DNA of 64,000 bases from Marsupella aquatica (Eukaryota > Marchantiophyta), in assembly GCA_973895155.1 (NCBI GenBank), contig OZ316894.1, forward strand, positions 5,022,001 through 5,086,000, read 5' to 3'. The notes beneath the pieces were generated by a model. That model ran no database searches. It was not told the DNA's origin and saw nothing but the letters and a program-made list of their open reading frames with translations. Both the position numbers and the translations under genes were made by a program. Within the stretch, counting starts at the first letter, position 1; every line of letters begins with the position of its first letter. Positions 12,421-23,072 of the stretch are shown here, piece after piece.

Positions 12421-12779
12421 AAGTTGCTATGTAGTGATAGGGTGTATTTCCATCTATAACTCGCTTTCTATCAGTTTTCACGCCGCTGGTTTTTGGTTTT
12501 GTTTAGTTCTTTTAATCTTTTGATTGCACTATGGACGATACAAACGTCATACCTTTCATGGAAGTATCATAAAATTCCTTCCATAAACCTGAGCATGTTA
12601 ATAAGGCTTGTAACCTGAGTATGTTACTCAAAAGTACTCAAAAGTATCATAACACAATCTTTTAGGTCTCACAAACTCTTAACGGGAACGAATCTAGTCT
12701 ATTAAAGAGAAGAGTAGTTACTCTTACTCTAAACCCTACTCTATAGTGAGTGGAGGACATAAATACATTTTGAGTAAGC

Positions 12780-12935
12780 AAAAGATGTTTAGGCGATGCA
12801 AAGATGTCAAGGAAAAAAAGACAAAAATGTTTATGCAAATTTAAATGTATGTTGCATTGAGGCAAAGATTTGGGGTGATGTGAACATTTTGAGTCAAGGC
12901 AAAGAAATGCAAAAAGATGCAAGTGAGCCAAAGAA
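12780..12935. repeat. Degenerate relatives of the 10.4-kb minisatellite
   Basis: Words such as AAAAGATGTTTAGG, AAAGATGTCAAGG and GGCAAAGA recur at irregular spacing of about 20-30 bases on the plus strand. They resemble the ordered 18-19 bp array 2 kb upstream, so this is probably an older, decayed array. Confidence 0.5.
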
Positions 12936-15900
12936 ATGTAGATATTAATGCAAATTAATGCAAGCCAGGCAAGAAGAAAGTTGTTTAGACATCTCATATG
13001 TTGTTGCTAACATGTAGTCATTATGACGACGCAATCACTCTGGTCATGAGGGTGTTGTGGCTAAGCTGTTTTGCGGCCATGTTGTTGCCAAGCCCGGTGC
13101 CAAAGCATTGCATAGATACATTGAGGCAAGGTAAAGAACAGTTGATTACAAAGCTAGGGTTTTTAGGTGGATCAAACTAAAAATATTGGATTTTCCATAA
13201 TTCTTTTCTGCCCATTTCATGTGAAAAGTGTTGTCAATGAGCAGATCTTGTTCAAAATAGCACATGAAATTATGTAATCAAATGATGTAATTGAAGTCAA
13301 CACAAAAATATGGGATAAGGCGCAAATGGGTGAGGAGAGTCCATGGGCCAGAGTTGGGGCAAGAAATCTTTATTGTTAATGATACAAAAGATGGAACAAA
13401 AGACTAGACAAAAGTTGCAAGTGGGGGCAAAGAGATGGGCTCCCAACTGGGGAAAGAATTAGGGCAAAAGCGAGACTAATAGAGATGAGGGGCCATGTCA
13501 AGCAAGACATGTCTTGTGGTCAGAAAAAAGATGTTGGGAGTGTTATCTTCTTTGCCTTCATTAAAGATGCATTTTTTGAAAAGATTTTCAAAGAGAATGT
13601 CAGTTGGAGGCCTGGTTTGAGGTATAGATGGAATAACAAATTTGGGACCTGTCCAATTTTCTACAAAACATAAAAATAAAATATAATCAAAACATGTAAA
13701 AACAGTTGAATTTGCTTTTGCATTTTTATTTTATTTTGGAATAAGATGTTGTTTTGTTGTGAGAACTATATTGTTGGGGAGAGCAAGGATGTGGGAGGGT
13801 AAGAGGGAGTGCAAGAGAGATGATGGATCCCAGGTGCTTTGATACTATTGGGAGAGGAATATTTAAATTTTTTCTCTCCCCCTTTTTCCTATTTGTTCAC
13901 TCCTATGCCACTCCATTCCTCCTTGTTTTTCTTACATTGGCACCATTAAATAAATTGAAAAAAATACAGAGAAGAAAAAAAGGAGCAAAATTAACCTATT
14001 TTCCTTCCTTCTAGAGTCTCATATACTATGCAAAAACCCCAAAATTTATCATGCCCCGAAACATCTCCTTCCATTCGTATGTACTTTCATACTTGAAAAG
14101 AAAAAAAACTCATTTAAGATGATGTCACATAAGTATCATCTCATATACTTTGTATTTATTATTAAAATGAGCATATCATTTGACATACCTGGTCAATCAA
14201 TCCAAGAGCAAAAAAAAACCTTTGAAAAAATCTGACTGCTCAGGTTTGTTCACTCCATTTCTGAATTTGGAAGGAGAGGAATTTTTTTTGGCCGCATTGC
14301 ATGTTATAGAAGTAGATTTAAGAGTGGAGCAGATTTGAATAAAAAATAACACACATTGTGGTGGATTTTTGGGCTAAGATTATTTTGGTTTGAGATTCCA
14401 TGAACTAAAAGGATTCACAGTTGTCAACTCCTACTCCTCATTCCTGTTGCCATTTTTTGGCAAATAGTGTAACCCTTTTGAGGCTCTGTTTGCTAGGTGT
14501 AACTCTTCTTTTTTTAGTGATCTAGGGTACATGAAACAATCACTGAGGGAGCAATGTCGTTGTATCTACGCATTTTAAAATTCCATTGCTTTAAGGAAAC
14601 ATTCCTGTTTGAAACATGTCTCCCTTGGTTGTTTCAATTGATTTTGCTTGGGGACTACCAAACTCTCCAAATAGTGCCATGCACAAACTGAATTAATATC
14701 ACCCTTACTCTCGTTATGCACAAACTGAATTAGTATTACAATTACTCTCCAAATAAAGTAATCCCCAAATTGAATTAGTATTACACTAATATTATTGAAG
14801 GAGCGAGCACACTCTTAGTGTTGTAAGTAACTAACATCTGTACTGTTAATTGAAGACTAAACCCATAAATTTAGGGTATTCAAATAGTGTTAATTTAACA
14901 AGACGAATTGCGGTGACTAACAGTGTAGTTCTGTAGATGCGAGGTGGAACATGGACAAAGCTTGTATTCACGCAAATTTTCCCATAAACCCTGAGCCAAG
15001 GCTTTACTACTGTACTGATTGCGTCTCGGGTCCAGGCGTATTGATGCGGCCAAAGCCCACACGACATTCATTTCTTCGGTTTATGTCTCATCAATCTGTC
15101 TTCTCACGCTCTCTCGCATGACCTCTGGTGGGTCACTGACTGTCAAATGAATTCGGAGAGAGGCAAACGAAGAAGCAGAGAAGAGAAGGACGTCAATCAG
15201 CCACTGTAGGGTGGACGGCAATCTTCTGAACTCATTGAGAGATCATGTGGGTTGTGATGGCAGCTGCGTTTGCATGCTGCATCGAATGGCGGCACTCGGA
15301 GCTCGGCTAACTGACAGGCACTGGGGAGGTGCTTCGTTCATCTTCTTCTTCTGCAGAGGGAGGACGCCAGGTGTGCTACCCTTATCGCTCTCCTCTGCTC
15401 TCCCCCATTTTGGCTCCTGATTTTGACTTTTTAGAAGACGTTATGAAAATTAGCCTGGCATATAGTACTTATTGGAAATTAGGGTGTGCTGAGGGGTCCT
15501 TTAACGAGGTGGTCTCTGGGATAGTGTGAAGATGAAGGTTTGTTAGATCTGGATTTTCAGGAAGTAGAAGACTAAATTGCCACGCAGACTACGGAACGGG
15601 AAAGCTCGATGTAGGTCAGGAGTAAGTTTAGAGCAGTTTTCTAGTAACAATAGTTGGGTTCGTGTTACGGTGGACGGGATGATCGTAGAGTGGAGTAGTA
15701 TGCAATCGCCAAAAATGTGCGTGACCTTATAACGGAAGTTTATGATTCTCTAAGGATTACGGTGTTCGAAGGTCACGTTGCAACCAACATTCTACAGAAG
15801 GAACAATGTTTGTCCATACCACTGGGCAAATTTCGGAGACCCACCGTAGGCAGATTCTTGAGCTCAATTTCCTCTTCTTTGTTCTCGTAGTTCATGAAAA

Positions 15901-16295
15901 GCCTGTTTGCTCACTATCTTGTGGCATTTGTTCAGCTCCACTTTAATGTTTGAGGCTCTGATACCTCCTGTCAATTTCTAGGCTTAGTGACTCTGTTGTG
16001 AACACCACAAAATCCTTGTTCTTGATTCTGAGGACGACTGTAGTCGATATCTATTGCTGAATGTAGGCTGTGAGACAGTTTCTTTGGGATTGCAAAAATG
16101 TTCCATATCCGCTCTTGGAACATGTCTAGATATGCTTAAGCCATGTAGTATTCTCTTTACTAGTCACCATGGACGTCATCATTCATGCACTGTTCACTTT
16201 CTATGAGTAACAGATGTACGATCGGCATATATGTTGAATGAGTCCCTTGCTTGTGTGCTATTTTTCAAAAGACCTGTGTCCTTTTTGGCTGCAGG
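12936..16295. other. AT-rich intergenic DNA and PPR 5' flank
   Basis: No gene was recognised up to about 15.1 kb. From 15.2 to 16.3 kb the sequence is the upstream region of the PPR gene. A pyrimidine-rich tract ending in TGCAG at 16290-16294, two bases before the chosen ATG, looks like a splice acceptor. An intron in the 5' untranslated region is therefore likely. Confidence 0.45.
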
Positions 16296-18023
16296 ATGGG
16301 GTATCGTCAGGCCAGCTGGAGGCATCACGTCATGCTTCGGTTAGCTTTGCCAAGGAGATATACCAAAAATGAGGGGAGCACAAATGTAGGATGGTCCAGG
16401 GGTGGAAACTGTGCATTAGAATCAGTCTTGAACGGTCCATTTGGTGCCCCCCTTAGTGTCGTTGGAGGCACTCAAGAGTGGACACCAGGCTCTTCTTATA
16501 CTTATGGTAATGGGGCTTGGAGTGGAGCCTCTGCGGTGCCTTCACGCCGCCCATGTTTTGATTTCGAAACGGTAATCAGGAAGTGTGACAAGTTGTCTCA
16601 ACAGCAGAATTATCCAGGCTTGTTCAGGACAGTGCTCTGTTTCTCCAATCTATTACACCTGCAGCTGTCCCGGCCAGTCAGTCTAATCTTCAATCTAGCA
16701 CACACTAGCCCTTCTCCTAGTCAGGCCGAGAGTTTTGCAGCACGTGTTGACACTGAAATGCCCAACGGCATCCAGGAGGGGACAAGGATGGCAGAACAAC
16801 CTTTTAGGGATCATCTAATAGTGAAGAAAATTAATGAGATTCTTACTCTTGAAGGCTGGGAGAGAGCTCTCGAACGACTCAATGTACATCTGTGCTCACA
16901 GTTGGTCTGTGAGGTTATTAAACGGCAACCCAATGTGAATGCAGCCCTATCTTTCTTTCAGTGGACTAAGGGGCAACAAGGTTTCCAGCATACAGGACGC
17001 ACCTACAAGGCTATGCTTCAGAAATTGATGAGTCATCAGGACTTCAAGTTTAGAAATCTAGAGACCTTCCATCTCATCATGAATGAATCATTACGGAATG
17101 GTTGGAGTCCCGGTGTGACAATTCACACTGATCTCATTGATGGGTATTGTAAACGTGGGAAAATTGACGAAGCCTTCGTTCACTTCAATGAGATGGTATC
17201 ACATGGTTGTGCTCCAAATGTGGTCACCTACTCTTCTCTTATTGGCGGACTTATCAAGGTCGGTAGGGTCCAAATTGCTCTTGATTTGCTCGACGAAATG
17301 GAAGAGAAGAAATGTTTTCCAAATGTGGTAACATACAGTGTTCTCATCCATGGTCTAGTGAAGCATCATCAACTGGAGGAGGCGTGGAAGATTTTTGAGA
17401 GAATGAAGAAACAAGGGTGTGCTCCTAATTTGATCACATATAGTATTCTGATTGACGGTGTCGCCAGGGAAGGAAAATTTGAGGAGGTCTCAAAGCTTTT
17501 GGATCAGATGAGGGAGACTCGTTGTACTCCTAGCCTTTTTATTTATGGTACAGTAATCAACTACTTCGTGAAGGCCGGAAAGCTACAGCAGGCTTGGGAT
17601 CTCTTCTCTGAAATGAACCAAAACGGTTTAGAACCAAATCTGTTTGTATATACCCCTCTCATGGCAAGCCTGGGAAAGGCAGGCAACTGGGAGCAGGCAC
17701 AAGAACTCCTAAAGGTGATGAAAGTGAGGAACTGTGCCCCTGATGTTGTTACATACAGCGCTCTCGTAGCAGGTCTTGTGCAGGCTGGCAAGTGGAATGA
17801 GGGTGTCGAAGTTCTGGATCTAATGGACGCAAATGGATGTACTCCCAATGAGGTGACATACACCATCCTTATTGATAGCCTTGTAAAAGCAAGACAAGCA
17901 GATAAGGCACAAGATCTCTTCAAGAAGATGGTGGCTAATGGGTGTACAGCAACTATGTACACCGAAGATCTGTTGGGGAAGGTCCTTGCCAGAATACGTG
18001 CAAAATCAAATGTTAAGGTTTGA
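16296..18023 (+). CDS. P-class pentatricopeptide repeat protein, organelle-targeted
   Basis: PPR proteins bind single-stranded organellar RNA and direct its stability, splicing or translation. The 575-residue frame is intronless, as is usual for the family. I start at the ATG at 16296 because the frame upstream opens only with a TTG and a splice-acceptor-like TGCAG lies just before this ATG. The first 25 residues (MGYRQASWRHHVMLRL...) are Arg-rich with no acidic residue, as in a mitochondrial or plastid presequence. Eight head-to-tail 35-residue PPR motifs fill residues 274-553, each with the VVTYSxLI...GCxPN pattern. A degenerate motif and a helical domain common to P-class proteins (INEILTLEGWERALERL..., about 175-240) precede them. 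There is no E, DYW or SMR domain, so editing is not expected. I cannot name an orthologue. Confidence 0.92.
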   Translation: MGYRQASWRHHVMLRLALPRRYTKNEGSTNVGWSRGGNCALESVLNGPFGAPLSVVGGTQEWTPGSSYTYGNGAWSGASAVPSRRPCFDFETVIRKCDKLSQQQNYPGLFRTVLCFSNLLHLQLSRPVSLIFNLAHTSPSPSQAESFAARVDTEMPNGIQEGTRMAEQPFRDHLIVKKINEILTLEGWERALERLNVHLCSQLVCEVIKRQPNVNAALSFFQWTKGQQGFQHTGRTYKAMLQKLMSHQDFKFRNLETFHLIMNESLRNGWSPGVTIHTDLIDGYCKRGKIDEAFVHFNEMVSHGCAPNVVTYSSLIGGLIKVGRVQIALDLLDEMEEKKCFPNVVTYSVLIHGLVKHHQLEEAWKIFERMKKQGCAPNLITYSILIDGVAREGKFEEVSKLLDQMRETRCTPSLFIYGTVINYFVKAGKLQQAWDLFSEMNQNGLEPNLFVYTPLMASLGKAGNWEQAQELLKVMKVRNCAPDVVTYSALVAGLVQAGKWNEGVEVLDLMDANGCTPNEVTYTILIDSLVKARQADKAQDLFKKMVANGCTATMYTEDLLGKVLARIRAKSNVKV

Positions 18024-19370
18024 TACATTATCTGGTTTGGGCGTTCAAGTGCCACTCTATTGACCTTGTGACCTCAGAATTTTTATCTTACGTCCCCAGA
18101 GGGTCGGAAGCCTCTGTCTCCACTACAATGCCATGGGTTTGGAAAGACTACCATCATTCGAGGCATCCTGTAATAGCTGTTTCGACCAGGTGACATGAAT
18201 GGTGCTCTTTATCTGAGAGTTTCGTCAAGGCAACGCGATATCTTTGTAATATCCAGGATGGGTAAAAAAGCTTAGCATTCTCTACGAGGATTCTTGGAAC
18301 GATTGTCCTCCAATGTGCACGAGGATTATTCATTGTTATCTAGCTCGAACACATCATGGACAACAATGGAAGGGTACTGTCGTTGCTATTGTTAGGCTTC
18401 ATCTTTCACAGAAGCTTCAGACAATCGGCGGGCCTGGAGAGCATTAGCAGAGTAGACGGGTATGTAAGGATTACATATAAATCCATTCCATCGTGCTGGG
18501 GACAGTTTATATGGTTCAGAATGGTCACATTGCGTCTCACGGACACCCCAGGAGCATGATCGTTAAAGAGAAGACACTTTCCCATCTCAGCGCTGTAATG
18601 ATCGAAAAATGTTGATTGTGAGACCTGATAGCTAGGAAACTCAGCAATTTTAAACGACAGTGATGAACAACCTTTGACTTGCTTCACTTACGGGTTTGAA
18701 TAGCACTATTGCTCAATAAGTATTCAGAACATTCCTGCACTACGCCTAGGAAGAAATGACACATTACGTGCATCTAGTATTTCACCCAGGGGTCTGTACT
18801 CTTATCAGAGAGGATCCAATACTGATTCAGAGGAATGGATACTTGTTTCAGCACGGATTCTCAATCCCCAAAAATCCTGAATTCGATATTCGTGTACCTC
18901 CTCTGTGTGCAATTGATTCAATTTATTTGGAGAGTTCGTCCGTTAGTATAGCAAGGTTCTTCACTTTGGGGAAAACTATTTAATTCCAAGGGTGTTGCAA
19001 GACCTCTTTCTGCTCTTAATCTACTGAAATCTATGTAGCACCTTTTGTGGAGTACTTGCCAAAAAAAGGTTTTGCAGTCAGCACCTTTTGTGGAGCTCAA
19101 AGTCCATTTATGAATTTGTACTCTTTAGAATGAGAGCTACGGGTTACCCATAGCCCTTTATATGGACAGGTGTGGTTTAAGCAAGACTGCACCCTGGCAG
19201 CTTTGAATTTGAGGCCATTATTAGTAACAACAAGCTGGTTGGAGTCGAACGCTGGAAGGCTGCGTGAAAGCAGTAGATCTATGCCATTTGCGTACTACTC
19301 CGTTTCTCTGAAATGGAATGCACTGTTCCTAAGATATTTTTGTCTGCAGATTTTTCCCATTCAAAGCTCA
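18024..19370. other. PPR 3' flank; no gene recognised
   Basis: No supported coding region. A 16-base direct repeat, AGCACCTTTTGTGGAG, occurs at 19038-19053 and 19080-19095 (offset 42). Confidence 0.5.
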
Positions 19371-19445
19371 CCAGCAGGAAAGGTTAAAGCCCCACTGTGG
19401 GGCTATGAGGGATATGAGGGATAGTGGGGCTTTCACACCTGCTGG
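19371..19445. repeat. Imperfect hairpin, 75 nt
   Basis: CCAGCAGG...AAAGCCCCACT (19371-19396) is complementary, with a few bulges, to AGTGGGGCTTT...CCTGCTGG (19423-19445), around a 26-base loop. A partial extra copy of the loop-side word (GGTTAAAGC) follows at about 19451. It may be a small foldback element or a small-RNA precursor. Confidence 0.6.
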
Positions 19446-19739
19446 GTTGGAGGTTAAAGCACCAGTGTCCCTCATAACCCCTTTTCCTCCACTCTTTCCT
19501 TTCTTAAGAAGATTTGTTACTCATTATAGACTTGTGTTCTAGTTTGACCAGAACACAAGGAGTCTGTGAGAGTGGTGGTTTAAGGCCTCAGGCTCCATGG
19601 TTGCTTTGGGGTGGCCCTGGCCATGAGAGTCCATTTTCAAAACCTGGTGGATCCAGGTTACCATAATTAGTCAATATGTTCCTAGCAACTTACAAAGTGG
19701 GCAAAGAATGACTATTTTGTACACCCACAACTTTGGGGA

Positions 19740-20000
19740 CAGTGGTGGGAAAAGGCAGAGGCACCATGCTCCATGGTCCCAAGTCTCTTGGGGGTGGCCT
19801 CTGACTCTGGGGTTTCTGAGGAGTGACAGTGGTGGTTTAAGGCCAGAGGCTCTGGGCTCTATGGTTGTGAGTCTCTTGGGGGTGGCCCTGACAGTGAGGT
19901 TTGTGAGGAGTGTCAGTGGTGGTTTAAGGCCAGAGGCTTCAAGCTCCATGGTTGTGAGTCTCCTGGAGATGGCCTCTGATAGCGAGGAGGTTTGTTGTTC
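19740..20000. repeat. 87-bp tandem repeat, three copies
   Basis: Units start at 19740, 19827 and 19914 with CAGTGGTGG; the second and third share CAGTGGTGGTTTAAGGCCAG. A more diverged fourth unit lies near 19570. Because 87 is a multiple of three, open frames run through on both strands; these are by-products. The AGTGGTGGTTTAA word is shared with sites at 21.3 kb and 42.6 kb, which links this array to the dispersed TGCACTTA family. Confidence 0.85.
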
Positions 20001-20285
20001 ACAGGTGACCATCTAATTTTGTGTTTACTGTACTGCATTAGCTATCCTAACCATGATTCCTATTTCCTGCCACTAGTTTGGCCCCTCTATTACCTATTGC
20101 AATTCCTGTTCCAGCACAACTCTGCCAAATACTCAATCTTTTTCATTTCAGATCACAAGACCAAAATATTATTCTCCTATTTTTAATGTAGACACCTAAA
20201 AGTCATTGACATCAAGACACTTTTTTTCTTCTTCTTTGTTATATTATATCTTTTAGCATATAATTCGACAAACAAGACACTTAGA

Positions 20286-20353
20286 ACATTCTTAAAATTT
20301 ACATGAAATTGTGAAACCTCAAAAGAATTTTGTCATGTAAATTTTAAGAATGT
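20286..20353. repeat. Perfect 21-bp inverted repeat (hairpin)
   Basis: The arms 20286-20306 and 20333-20353 are perfectly complementary (ACATTCTTAAAATTTACATG core) around a 26-base loop. The stem is AT-rich. The size fits a miniature foldback transposon or a small-RNA hairpin. Confidence 0.8.
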
Positions 20354-20873
20354 TTATTTTTTAGCACAATTGGGATGGCACTGTGGTATAAGAAAGTAAT
20401 TATGATTACATAACGTCTGCATAAGTGCACTACATATAAGTCTAACCCCTCATTTAGTGCACTAGAGGAGCTTCTTCTCCAAACTTAGTGGGAAATCATA
20501 GTTTAACGTGCACCCATACAAGTGCAATGCCTCATTTTAATGCACTAACCCATTCTCCCTAGTCAAGCTTTGTAATACCAGGTTCAGTATAGTTATCCTG
20601 TTTTCCTGAAATTGTGAAGCGAATGGCTTCTTAAAGGAAATGTGAAAAAGAGGGAAGATTTGGACTCTTCCAATTTTGCAGTGTTATACTATTTGACACT
20701 AGTCTGAATACTGGTGCTGAATGTCTTTACCACCTGCTTTAAACCGAACTTTTAATCTTTGTCCTTGAAGACATTAAGAACCATATCCTACAAAGATCTT
20801 TAAAAGTAGTCGGTGAACCACCAGATCAGGGGAGGATATAGTGCATTTTTAGACTTTCTGAAGCACATTATTG

Positions 20874-21257
20874 ACTACACTGTTCACCGTAATTAGTGTG
20901 AGTAACACTAATTCTAGAGCGCCCATTTTCAGGGTCTACTCGCGAATTAGTGTTAGTCACATTAATTTTGTGCTAACACTATTTTCGCGCACATGAATTA
21001 GTGTTACTATGGTCTTAAAAGTGGCAAAATACAAAGAAAACAACTATTTTAAAAAATCCACAACAATTAGTGTTACTTTGGACTAGAGATCATCCGTTTT
21101 TTACAAGCAATTTAAACTAAACTGAAAAAAATTCATTTTGAAAACAGACAAAAATTAGTGTTACTTGGACTCAAAATCATTTTTACCAAAATTAGTGTTA
21201 GTAATTTTGCACTAACACTAATTCTTGCATAACACTAATTACGGTGAACGTTGTAGT
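20874..21257. mobile_element. MITE-like element with 26-bp terminal inverted repeats
   Basis: The left end (20874-20899) and right end (21232-21257) are inverted repeats. The inner 18 bases, GTTCACCGTAATTAGTGT, match perfectly and the outer 8 match at 6. Inside are about ten copies of AATTAGTGTTA in both orientations, concentrated near the ends. Such subterminal repeats serve as transposase-binding sites in several DNA transposon families. The element is about 384 bp and has no open frame. I could not identify a clear target-site duplication, so the superfamily is undetermined. Confidence 0.75.
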
Positions 21258-21289
21258 TTTGGTGACCTGGATCCACCAGGTTTTGCTTT

Positions 21290-21690
21290 GGGGACAGTGG
21301 TGGTTTAACCATTGAGTGCACTTATATGTGCTGCACTCAGGGACACAGTTAATTACGGAATGCATTTATACGCGCTGCACTTATGCATGCTCTTGACAAC
21401 AGAATGCACTTTACATGCTGCACTTATGCACCACAAAATCCACTTTTACATGCTGCACTTAACCACAGAATGCACTTATACATGCATCTAACTACATAAT
21501 GCCCTTATACAAGATACACTTATGCACTTACTTACCCAAAAAAGGCACTCATACACGCACTTAACTACAGAATGCACTTATAGACAATACATTCATGCAC
21601 GCACTGACCCACTGAATACCCACAGAATGTCAGTTATGCATGCCCTTAACCACAGAATGCACTTATACCCGCTGCACTTATGCACGGTTT
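21290..21690. repeat. TGCACTTA repeat array
   Basis: Around ten units of the type CACAGAATGCACTTATACATGCTGCACTTATGCA follow one another with variable spacing of about 30-45 bases. The array opens with GGACAGTGGTGGTTTAACCA (about 21292), a word that also begins the related site at 42594. It is non-coding and probably the body of a dispersed non-autonomous element. Confidence 0.75.
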
Positions 21691-21800
21691 ACTGTATAAT
21701 TCTAAAGGTGTCTGTGGTCCCTGTGGCGTGTGCTGACCGTGGTCATGACTTTAAGCCGCCCTGCTTGCTTTCTCTGGTGAGTCTCTTTTGTGACATTGGG

Positions 21801-22142
21801 CTTGGGGTGGCATTGCAAGACAGTGGTCGGAGGTGGCCAGAGCTTGCTGGGTGTTGGCTCCTGTATGCTGCAGAGAGGAGGTGGGAGCGAAGTGAACACA
21901 TCGGAATTGAGGGGAGCGCAAGCCTGAATTGGATTGAAAACTGGAGATTTGGGCTGCAGCAGCAGGTTTTGCTTGGGGTGGCATTGCAAGACAGTGGTCG
22001 GAGGTGGCCAGAGCTTGCTGGGTGTGGGCTGCTGTATGCTGCAGAGAGGAGGTGGGAGCGAAGTGAACACATCGGAATTGAAGGGAAGCGCAAGCCTGAA
22101 TCGGATTGAAAACAGGAGATTTGGGCTCCAGCAGCAGATTTT
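21801..22142. repeat. 171-bp direct duplication, two copies
   Basis: A unit starting CTTGGGGTGGCATTGCAAGA occurs at 21801 and again at 21972 with few differences; a short third start follows the second copy. The unit length (57 codons) keeps frames open on both strands, which explains the overlapping long open frames here. I recognise no protein in any of them. The high identity means the duplication is recent. Confidence 0.85.
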
Positions 22143-23072
22143 GGAAAAAAAAGACCCTGTAGATTGCGCACATTCATAATCCGGCCCTCTGCTCTTACTG
22201 TGGCTGCTGGGCCGCTGAAAGGGTTCATCTAGCTGGGACTCGGATTCTGAGGTGAAATGCTCAGCTCAGCTCTCACGTCAGGTCAGCTCCGGCTCAAAGA
22301 AAGCAGTCGAGCAAGCACACCAGCACACAGTGGAGTGGTCGTCCTTCTCCACGAGACTGAACTGCAGTCGTGCTGCTGAGGTGAAATGCTCCGGCTACGG
22401 AAGCTGTTGACACTTCGAATTCAAATCGTTTGTCCTCAGCAATCGTTGTTGGATCGTTCCTTGTCTTGAACATAAGAAGAGTGGACGAGGACGCTGTCGG
22501 CAGAGAGCAGGTATACCTCGGAGCTGAAAGTTGTAGCTCGTTCGCAGGTGCAGCCAACGCCAGAAGCTACCCTTTCTTACGTTTCCACTTGGTTGTTTTT
22601 TCCACCTTAGATACATCCTGCCACAAGAGATGGATATAACTATCGTACAAAGAGGTAGCTAGGACAATGCAGCTCTGTAGTGCTCGCCTGTCTGAGCATG
22701 TTGTGTAAAGCTGTGGTCGGCTCTCAAAACTTTGATCAGTTCACCTTGAATCACCGGAAGAGTGGTCGTAAATTACCTCCTTGGAGAGATATCAACTCAT
22801 TTATTCAACCCTTACATTAGTTTAAAGCAACTTGGTGGAGGTGCTGGATAGCCTCTGGAGCTACATGCATTTGGAAAGATTTAGATCTTAGAAACTTGAA
22901 AGCCTCTCAGAGGAGCATTGAATAGGCCGTGTGACTTGTTATCCCCTCCAAGGTTTCACGGATGTTACTGGCTGATCCCCGTGTAGCTCAATTAGGATTC
23001 TAATTAGAGCAAAGCTCTAATGTCCTCGTCAACCACACACGCTACACAATTCTCTAATCCGGGCCAAGCACC
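22143..23072. other. Upstream region of the HNL pseudogene
   Basis: No coding sequence recognised. The GC-richer stretch 22200-22640 looks like promoter or leader sequence but shows no diagnostic motif. Confidence 0.35.

Noticed and set aside
16251-16295. Fifteen-residue N-terminal extension of the PPR frame
   Set aside because: It opens with TTG, not ATG, and contains a pyrimidine tract plus TGCAG that looks like a splice acceptor just before the ATG at 16296.
17561-18055. 164-codon minus-strand frame
   Set aside because: Shadow of the PPR coding sequence.
19708-20016. About 100-codon open frames on both strands
   Set aside because: They are produced by the in-phase 87-bp tandem repeat and have no recognisable protein content.
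21522-22228. Long overlapping open frames (up to 195 codons) on both strands
   Set aside because: They cross the TGCACTTA array and the 171-bp duplication; openness follows from the repeat length, and no domain is seen.
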